In this document: positions 57,130 to 64,000 of the stretch, one piece after another
Numbering within the stretch: position 1 is the first letter of the stretch
Layout: the number at the start of each line of letters is the position of its first letter
NCBI GenBank assembly: GCA_938001865.1
Contig: CALLAW010000044.1
Span: 1 to 64,000 of the forward strand
Length of the DNA stretch: 64,000 nucleotides
Direction: 5' to 3'
Source of the DNA: an uncultured Saprospiraceae bacterium
GTDB taxonomy: Bacteria > Bacteroidota > Bacteroidia > Chitinophagales > Saprospiraceae
Translations under genes and position numbers: made by a program
The notes under the pieces: generated by a model
The model's database searches: none
Seen by the model: only the letters and a program-made list of their open reading frames with translations
Told to the model about the DNA's origin: nothing

Positions 57130-59085
57130 ATGGGAAAGAAACACAAGAAAAACAATCCAAAACTCACCCAGAGTCAACTCAAATCAGCAGTCAATACGGA
57201 GAATCCATACCGACTCAACAAGCATCACTTGATTGCCTTGTCAGGGTTGCTCATCGCCACTTTCGTCTTTTTCTTCCCTGTCTTAGATGCAGAATTTGTT
57301 AATTGGGATGATGACAAAAACTTCTCTGAAAACATACTCATTACCTCACTGAATCAGGAAAACTTCTGGTCTAATGTCAATGAAATCTTCGTGACACCAG
57401 TGATTGGCAATTACAATCCACTTCCAATCTTCACATTTGCTCTAGAGCATCAAGTCTTTGGCCTTGACCAACCGATGTACTGGCACTTGAATAATCTCAT
57501 CCTACACTTATGCTGTGTAGCTATTGTATTCCTCATAGGTCGGAGGATGCAACTGAGTACAGCTGCGACTCTACTCCTAGCTGGACTCTTTGCTGTGCAT
57601 CCGATGAGAGTGGAATCAGTCGCATGGGTCACAGAGCGGAAAGATGTCCTCTTTGGAGTCTTTTATCTCACTGGTATGCTCCTCTATCTCAAGAACTTGC
57701 AAGAGGGACACAAGTGGTCTCGATCCATCTTGATTACTCTTGTATTTGTGCTCTCTCTTCTCTCTAAGATACAGGCTGTTATCTTTCCTGTATCACTAGT
57801 ATTGATAGACTACTGGTGGACTTCTCGGTTGACAATCAGGCAATTCCTGACTAAGAGTCACCTCTTCATAGGATCATTGGTATTTGGGTTACTGGGCATC
57901 TACTTTTTGGAGTCACAAGGATCACTTGATAGTACTGCGGACTATAGTGGACTGCAACGGATATTTATCGGATCTACAGCATATCTTGTCTATCTTGTCA
58001 AGTCGATAGTACCGTATAGGTTGAGTCCCTTATATCCTTATCCAGCAGAGTTTCCATCGATCTATTATGCGAGTATTCTTTCGTTTGTAGGTGCTGCTGG
58101 AGTATTACTTTGGAGCTTTGTCAAGCAAAAAAAGCATCTTTTCTTTAGTCTTGCATTCTTTACTGCCAACGTTTTTCTTCTCCTTCAGATCAAAGCGGCT
58201 GGTCAAGGGTTCATGGCGGATAGATTCACTTATATCGCATACTTTGGGCTATTTTACGGATTTGCATTTGGCTATGACCAACTCAAGGTAAATGTGTCTG
58301 ACACTATCAAGTATGTTGCTATCTCGGTGCTCTTACTGATCTATGGTGTGATGACATATCAGCAGTCACAAGTCTGGAAAGATAGTGGGACACTCTGGAC
58401 CCATGTGCTGAAATATTACAAAAACACAACATTGCCATACGGTAATCGAGCTAACTACTATAGGGACAATGGGGAGAAAGATAAAGCACTGGCTGACTAC
58501 ACGAAGACGATCTCACTCAAACCAGACGAACCTGGCCCGTATAACAGTAGGGCTAGACTCTACTTTGATAGCGGCTCACCTGCGGATCTCCAGAAGGCAC
58601 TTACTGAGTATACTCTGGCTATCCAGCGAGACGGTACCAAAGGCGAGTATTATGCCAATCGTGGGGCTACATATGCGAGGCTCAATCGACCTCAAGAAGG
58701 TCTCAATGATCTGAACAAAGCGATCGAAATAGAACCTGACTTCCTAAACACTTACCTCAATAGAAGTGTAATCCATAATCAACTTGGCAATGTAGACATG
58801 GCATTAGCCGATCTAGAGCACTATCTCCAGTATCGTCCATATCAAGCCGATCTGTGGTATGAAGCAGGGAGATTACTCGTGCTAAAAAATGACTATTCCA
58901 ATGCGATCACCAAACTCAATAGAGCGATAAGTCTCAATCAGAACAAGGGTGCATATTACATCGAACGTGCCAAAGCAAGCTTCTCCACAAGTAATCAGAG
59001 TGGGGCTCGCGAAGATCTGAAGAGAGCTAAGCAGCTAGGCACAAAGGTCCCTGACAATGTCTGGAAGATCATCATGCAGGAGTGA
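57130..59085 (+). CDS. GT-C-like multi-TM protein with C-terminal TPR repeats (TMTC/PMT-like architecture)
   Basis: FVNWDDDKNFSENILI, LFAVHPMRVESVAWVTERKDVLFGVFYL; TPR repeats NRGATYARLNRPQEGLNDLNKAIEIEP. Confidence 0.88.
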   Translation: MGKKHKKNNPKLTQSQLKSAVNTENPYRLNKHHLIALSGLLIATFVFFFPVLDAEFVNWDDDKNFSENILITSLNQENFWSNVNEIFVTPVIGNYNPLPIFTFALEHQVFGLDQPMYWHLNNLILHLCCVAIVFLIGRRMQLSTAATLLLAGLFAVHPMRVESVAWVTERKDVLFGVFYLTGMLLYLKNLQEGHKWSRSILITLVFVLSLLSKIQAVIFPVSLVLIDYWWTSRLTIRQFLTKSHLFIGSLVFGLLGIYFLESQGSLDSTADYSGLQRIFIGSTAYLVYLVKSIVPYRLSPLYPYPAEFPSIYYASILSFVGAAGVLLWSFVKQKKHLFFSLAFFTANVFLLLQIKAAGQGFMADRFTYIAYFGLFYGFAFGYDQLKVNVSDTIKYVAISVLLLIYGVMTYQQSQVWKDSGTLWTHVLKYYKNTTLPYGNRANYYRDNGEKDKALADYTKTISLKPDEPGPYNSRARLYFDSGSPADLQKALTEYTLAIQRDGTKGEYYANRGATYARLNRPQEGLNDLNKAIEIEPDFLNTYLNRSVIHNQLGNVDMALADLEHYLQYRPYQADLWYEAGRLLVLKNDYSNAITKLNRAISLNQNKGAYYIERAKASFSTSNQSGAREDLKRAKQLGTKVPDNVWKIIMQE

Positions 59086-59133
59086 TCTCTGGGTGCAATA
59101 GAGATCTTATCTAGACCATCCAGATCACATCTC

Positions 59134-59766
59134 TTATAAGCTGAGCAACTTATGTGCTATGGCATATTTGACCAGTCCTACAGTATTCTTTGCCCCTACT
59201 TTCTTGAGGAGATTTTTGCGATGTGTGAGTACAGTATGTTCGCTGATGAAGAGCTCTTCTGCGATCTCTACGGAAGTCTTTTCCTGGCAGATCATCTTGA
59301 GGATCTCTCGTTCTCGTTTAGAGACTTCTACTTGGGAGACTTCGTCTACATTGTGTTGTACCCACTTCCGCATAGTCTTGCGAGTCTTACGAGTATGCTG
59401 CCTATCACCTTTGATACACTTCTCTATGCTATTGCGAAAGATCTCGATCGGGTCATTATTGGTCACATATGCCATGATCTGATACTTAAATGTATCAGAG
59501 ATCAATGACGGGTCAGCAATATCGGCTAGAGCGATGACTTCGGGACTTTTCTCTTCATTGAGGAGATATCTAATGGCCTCTAATGCTGATCTATCTACGA
59601 GACCAGTATCTACGATAGCGTATTCGTAATCAGTGATGTCTTCGATTTCTTTGAGTTCAGCGATTGACTCCACCAGGTCTATGGTGGCTTTGGGGTCAAC
59701 AGATTGTATAGTGCCAGTCAAATAGTCGGCGTACAACTGTTTGTTTTCTACTAAGAGGATTTGCAT
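59134..59766 (-). CDS. LuxR/NarL-family response regulator with atypical receiver
   Basis: C-terminal VSKREREILKMICQEKTSVEIAEELFISEHTVLTHRKNLLKKVGAKNTVGLVKYAI; N-terminal receiver-like fold. Confidence 0.87.
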   Translation of the reverse strand: MQILLVENKQLYADYLTGTIQSVDPKATIDLVESIAELKEIEDITDYEYAIVDTGLVDRSALEAIRYLLNEEKSPEVIALADIADPSLISDTFKYQIMAYVTNNDPIEIFRNSIEKCIKGDRQHTRKTRKTMRKWVQHNVDEVSQVEVSKREREILKMICQEKTSVEIAEELFISEHTVLTHRKNLLKKVGAKNTVGLVKYAIAHKLLSL

Positions 59767-59822
59767 AGTAAAATTTTCTTTGTGGGGTTATATAATTTTG
59801 GGGTCTAGGTAGGGTGTGTTGG

Positions 59823-60641
59823 TTATTCCATATTTGTCTGATTATTGAGTAATGTTGGGTTCATACCCATATTGGAAAATCCACCATCATGGTAGAGGTT
59901 CTGCATCGTAACCATCCGTGTATAATCTGAGAATAATGTAGCGCAGTATTGAGCACAAGACTCGGCAGAAGCGTTACCAAGTGGAGACATCTTATCAGAG
60001 TAATCAAAAAACTGATCAAATCCTTTGACACCAGTACCTGCGGTTGTCATCGTTGGAGATTGTGAGATAGTATTGACTCTTACCTTGTTCTTCACACCAA
60101 AGTGATACCCAAAGCTCCGAGCAAATGACTCCAAGAGTGCCTTAGACTCCGCCATCTCGCTATAGTCTGGAAATACTCTCTGAGCTGCGATATAAGTTAG
60201 TCCGAGTATCGAACCATAGGTATTCATACAATCTTTGCTATAGGCGACTTGCATCGTTTTGTGAAATGAGATTGCAGATACATCGAATGTCTTCTTCATC
60301 CATTCGTGATTGATATCTGTGTACTCTTTCTTTTTCCTGACATTGACTGACATCCCGATACTGTGGAGGATGAAGTCTATCTTACCACCAAGAGCCTCTA
60401 CAGACTTATCGATGAGATTTTCGAGATCTTCCATTGAAGTGGCATCAGCAGGGATGACTTCGCAACCGATCTTCTCTCCGAGCTTCTGTAAGCTGCCAAA
60501 TCTCATGGCAACTGGTGCATTAGTCAATGTAAATGTTGCTCCTTCGGCATGACATACTTCTGCTACTTTCCAAGCTAATGATTGCTCATCTAATGCTCCA
60601 AAAATAATCCCTCTTTTACCTTTCAGAATTCCGTTACTCAT
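59823..60641 (-). CDS. fabI: Enoyl-[acyl-carrier-protein] reductase
   Basis: LKGKRGIIFGALDEQSLAWKVAEVCHAEGA, DFILHSIGMS, LTYIAAQRVFPDYSEMAESKALLES. Confidence 0.93.
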   Translation of the reverse strand: MSNGILKGKRGIIFGALDEQSLAWKVAEVCHAEGATFTLTNAPVAMRFGSLQKLGEKIGCEVIPADATSMEDLENLIDKSVEALGGKIDFILHSIGMSVNVRKKKEYTDINHEWMKKTFDVSAISFHKTMQVAYSKDCMNTYGSILGLTYIAAQRVFPDYSEMAESKALLESFARSFGYHFGVKNKVRVNTISQSPTMTTAGTGVKGFDQFFDYSDKMSPLGNASAESCAQYCATLFSDYTRMVTMQNLYHDGGFSNMGMNPTLLNNQTNME

Positions 60642-60723
60642 GAGTCCTATTTTTATTAATAGTTGATAAATATATAATTACTTTATGTTTAAACATTGAT
60701 TTTGACGTAGGAATTATCAGTCG

Positions 60724-62382
60724 TTAACTTACGATGAGTAATTCTTCAGCATTTTTCAGTGCAATTTCTGTTGGTTTTTCACCGCTTAGCATTTTAGCAA
60801 TAGCGATTATCCTCTCTTGTTGCTCCAGTACTGCAACATGTGTACTTGCTCGCTTGCCGCTTGAGTCTTTGTATACCTCGAAGTGCTTATCGGCCTTAGC
60901 GGCGACCTGAGGAGAGTGAGTAATCACGATTACTTGATGATGCTTGGCGATAGTCTTTAGCATGAGACCCATCTTATGCGCTACTTCCCCAGATACTCCA
61001 GTATCTATCTCGTCAAATATGAGTGTGGGTAGTGCCATGCTCTGAGCACCAGTAGTCTTCATACAGAGCATGAGTCTTGACAGTTCTCCTCCTGAGGCTA
61101 CATCCTTGATAGATCTCATAGCCATCCCCTTATTACTACTGAATAAGATCTCTATCTCATCGAGCCCATGAGGTGTCAGTACTTCGGATTGGTTGTGTTG
61201 GACTTTGACATTAGCATGCTCCATATTGAGCTCGGAGAGTAGCTGATTGACAGATTTTTCCAATTTACCGAAGTGCCCTTTTCTTTTCTTGGAGATTTTG
61301 AGTGCAGCAGTTCTGAGTGATTCTCCGAGTTGATTGATTTGTGACTGATGATCTGTGATTTGTGCTTGGAGGCTCTGTGACTGCCCGAGAGTTGTCTCCC
61401 AAGAATCTACAAGTGCCTCTAAGGCTGAGAGATCACTCAATTGATGCTTCAGTAGGAGATTAGCAATGAGATCTCTTCTCTCTTTGAGATCATCTAGTGA
61501 GACTTCACTTTGGATATCTATATCGACATTGGAGATCTCTGCTGCGAGATCTATGACTTCTTCGGAGAGGCTTGTAAATCTCTCTGCGATACTCTTGTAT
61601 GCGGGATCTATCTCTGCCATCTCTGACCATCTATTGCGGAGACCACGGATGAGATCTTCTACGGATGTCTCAGAGCTGACGAGTTGGTCTTCGCTTGCTT
61701 GGAGTAGGGTCTTGATCTCTTGATAGTTCTCTAGTACTCCGATAGTGCTCTCTATCTCAGCGTACTCTCCATCTTGGAGATTGAGTGCTGCTACTTCGTC
61801 ATACTGAAACTGAATATAATTCTTCTCTTGAGTGGCCTTAGCTAATCGATCTACTAGGGATTGATGATCCTTGATGAGTTGCTTGCGGTGGTTGTACTGT
61901 ACTCTATAACCCTCTATCTGAGCAGTGACTCCTGCGATACTATCTATGAGTGTGTAGTGGAAGTTCACTGATTGCACTTCGAGTAATTCGTGCTGTCTGT
62001 TGAGATCTATGAGCTCGTTGGCAAATTCTTTGACAACTGCTAGGGTGATCGGTGTGTCATTGATAAAGGCTCTGGACTTACCACTTGGCAATACTTCTCG
62101 CCTGATCAAGAGTTGTCCATCATAGTCATCTAAGTCATGAGTCTTGATGAGAGTATCGATCTGAGTAGGATAGTTGCTGAAGAGTGCCTCGACCATACAC
62201 TTCTTATCGGGATCAGAGAGGAGGTTGCGGTCTGCCCTACCACCGAGCAAGAGCTGGATAGCTCCGAGCATTATGGACTTACCTGCGCCAGTCTCGCCAG
62301 TGATGATAGATAACTCTTTGTCCAAGTCTAAGGTTATCTCCTCAATCAATGCGTAGTTTTTAATTGTGAGAGATTGGAGCAT
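60724..62382 (-). CDS. recN: DNA repair protein RecN
   Basis: MLQSLTIKNYALIEEITLDLDKELSIITGETGAGKSIMLGAIQLLLGGRAD; SGGELSRLMLCMKT; IFDEIDTGVSGEVAHKMG; THSPQVAAKADKHF. Confidence 0.96.
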   Translation of the reverse strand: MLQSLTIKNYALIEEITLDLDKELSIITGETGAGKSIMLGAIQLLLGGRADRNLLSDPDKKCMVEALFSNYPTQIDTLIKTHDLDDYDGQLLIRREVLPSGKSRAFINDTPITLAVVKEFANELIDLNRQHELLEVQSVNFHYTLIDSIAGVTAQIEGYRVQYNHRKQLIKDHQSLVDRLAKATQEKNYIQFQYDEVAALNLQDGEYAEIESTIGVLENYQEIKTLLQASEDQLVSSETSVEDLIRGLRNRWSEMAEIDPAYKSIAERFTSLSEEVIDLAAEISNVDIDIQSEVSLDDLKERRDLIANLLLKHQLSDLSALEALVDSWETTLGQSQSLQAQITDHQSQINQLGESLRTAALKISKKRKGHFGKLEKSVNQLLSELNMEHANVKVQHNQSEVLTPHGLDEIEILFSSNKGMAMRSIKDVASGGELSRLMLCMKTTGAQSMALPTLIFDEIDTGVSGEVAHKMGLMLKTIAKHHQVIVITHSPQVAAKADKHFEVYKDSSGKRASTHVAVLEQQERIIAIAKMLSGEKPTEIALKNAEELLIVS

Positions 62383-62383
62383 A

Positions 62384-63013
62384 TCAGTCTACATTGCTCA
62401 TGATGATACTTGCAAAGTCTTTTGCAGCTTTGAGTTGTTGTGGGGCTGTCATCTCTTCGTTGAATGCGACCATATAGACATAGTCATTGCCAGTCCTCCA
62501 GATGTACTTACCCATCTCATAGCTATATGAGGCGTCATCACCTAGCCCTTCGAGTTTCTTGTATTTGACATTTTCTCCACTTCCTGTAAAGTCTGACTCT
62601 CCCATCGATCGCTTAGACTCTACAAATGAGGTAGCCCATCCTGGAAATTCGTCACCGACGGGATTTTTCTGTACTTGTACTAGGATACCTGCATTGGGTC
62701 TCTCCCCTATCCACTTGAAGAAGCAAGCTCTCGAGTGGGCACTAGATCGACCACTTCCATCCTTGATCTCGATATCTCCTGCATCTACATTCATGATCTT
62801 AGCGACATCAGCTGCAGTTACGAGTGTACAAGCATCAGGGAGTGGTAGGTTACTTGGTACGAAATCTGGAGCATTGGGATCTGCCTTAGTGATGACTGTC
62901 TTGCCATCATCGCTCACTTGGATATTGGAGTCTGACTTCTCTTTGGTATCTGGTCCGCAACCGATACTGAGTAGAAGTGTTGCAAATACGAGTGTAAACT
63001 GAATGAATTTCAT
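62384..63013 (-). CDS. Hypothetical lipoprotein
   Basis: Lipobox LLSIGCGPD; LPDACTLVTAADVAKIMNVDAGDIEIKDGSGRSSAHSRACFFKW. Confidence 0.7.
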   Translation of the reverse strand: MKFIQFTLVFATLLLSIGCGPDTKEKSDSNIQVSDDGKTVITKADPNAPDFVPSNLPLPDACTLVTAADVAKIMNVDAGDIEIKDGSGRSSAHSRACFFKWIGERPNAGILVQVQKNPVGDEFPGWATSFVESKRSMGESDFTGSGENVKYKKLEGLGDDASYSYEMGKYIWRTGNDYVYMVAFNEEMTAPQQLKAAKDFASIIMSNVD

Positions 63014-63080
63014 GAGGATTATAATTATTCGATTACGAATGAATTGACAAATTTAAGGCTTCTTTTACTATCTAGGGTGT

Positions 63081-63443
63081 TTAATCCACATAGTCTTTTC
63101 TGACTACGAGGAAGTATGTTTCTTCATCGATCTGAGTGTACCCGTAATCATAGCAGTAGCGATAGAGCTTTCCTTTGGATGTTGTCCACTCGTTGGTAAA
63201 GTAGTTAAACTTAAAGCCCTCTTCGAGGAGGCGTATCCTGCTTACCTTAGCTTTTCCATTGGGATTGAGAGTCACGAGGATACGTCTATTCCGTCTGAGT
63301 AGGTTATTGATGTTACGCATCAGTTTGTTCTGATCGCTATTGACCCTATTATTATACGTAGTCCGGCATTGATCAGAGCAGTATTTTTTGTCTGCTCTTC
63401 CCATGAGCTTTCCCTCACACTCGAGACATTTACTGCTTGACAT
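63081..63443 (-). CDS. Conserved hypothetical protein with N-terminal zinc-ribbon-like CxxC...CxxxC
   Basis: CLECEGKLMGRADKKYCSDQCRTTYNNR. Confidence 0.7.
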   Translation of the reverse strand: MSSSKCLECEGKLMGRADKKYCSDQCRTTYNNRVNSDQNKLMRNINNLLRRNRRILVTLNPNGKAKVSRIRLLEEGFKFNYFTNEWTTSKGKLYRYCYDYGYTQIDEETYFLVVRKDYVD

Positions 63444-63461
63444 AGACGTATTGTTTAATAA

Positions 63462-64000
63462 TTAGGACTTACCATTTGTTGGCTTTGATGACCGCCTAGA
63501 CTTCGATTTTTTGTATCTACTTTTACTTTTTTTCTTTTTCTTTTTGAGCTCAGGGAGTTCGATGTCACCTGTAACATCAGCGAACATTACATCCTCTTCT
63601 TTCTCTTCTGGGACATCTGGCATGACTTGATAGTGGAAGATATTGACATCTCTATCACCTTCATCATTGAGTTTTTTGATTTCGAGGACTTGTTCTTTTT
63701 TAAGAGCTACTACGAGGAATCTTCCTGTTTCGTTTTTGACTGAGTAGTACATGAGCTTTTTGAAGATATCTACCTTGAGCAGTTCGGCACGACCAGTACG
63801 GCCATGGAGCTTCTGAGTCTTAGGGAATTCTTGGAGGGCTTCTAAGTACATATCCAACTCATAGTTGAGGCAGCACTTCAGTCTTCCGCATTGCCCTGAG
63901 AGTTTGGTTTGATTGATTGAGATATTTTGGTATCGAGCAGCTGCTGTATTGACACTCTTGAAGTCCGACAGCCAGGTGCTACAGCAGAGTTCTCTCCCAC
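63462..64000 (-). CDS. RicT/PSP1 C-terminal-domain protein, partial (5' end beyond window)
   Basis: Reverse-strand frame continues past the tracked TTG start: WLSDFKSVNTAAARYQNISINQTKLSGQCGRLKCCLNYELDMYLEALQEFP, a PSP1-type signature, to the window edge. Confidence 0.85.
   Translation of the reverse strand, partial: GRELCCSTWLSDFKSVNTAAARYQNISINQTKLSGQCGRLKCCLNYELDMYLEALQEFPKTQKLHGRTGRAELLKVDIFKKLMYYSVKNETGRFLVVALKKEQVLEIKKLNDEGDRDVNIFHYQVMPDVPEEKEEDVMFADVTGDIELPELKKKKKKSKSRYKKSKSRRSSKPTNGKS

Overview
This 64 kb window looks like a chromosomal segment of a Bacteroidota bacterium, probably Saprospiria-like. Supporting signs are TAnnTTTG-type promoters, T9SS-type C-terminal sorting domains, DUF4199, DUF2723 and DUF4956 families, BshA and RprX/RprY-like regulators. 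Most of it is housekeeping: tRNA-Asn, sdhCAB, dnaB, fabI, recN, hemC/hemD, lgt, rpiB, an E2 acyltransferase, an rRNA pseudouridine synthase, bshA and a RicT/PSP1 gene truncated by the window edge. The clearest accessory island is about 34.45-36.75 kb. It is visibly AT-richer and holds a start-less ORF remnant, a class-II-type Fic protein with a palindrome in a sigma70-like promoter, and two structured 'GCTAACA...' sites that resemble integron attC or cassette boundaries. Other points worth checking: (i) a DUF2490 / VTC-domain / DUF4956 operon in the same window as a PPGK-type polyphosphate glucokinase; (ii) an MsrA fused through a signal-peptide-like segment to a zinc metalloprotease; (iii) a DEDD-exonuclease-like protein missing catalytic residues, encoded between hemC and hemD; (iv) a DUF3524/QTMAN-like glycosyltransferase related to tRNA-queuosine mannosyltransferase; (v) a PerR/Fur-like 7-1-7 palindrome upstream of sdhCAB; (vi) a degenerate response-regulator receiver and a degenerate dihydroorotase. 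No rRNA genes, CRISPR arrays or transposases were seen. All product calls come from reading motifs in the translations; no database search was run.
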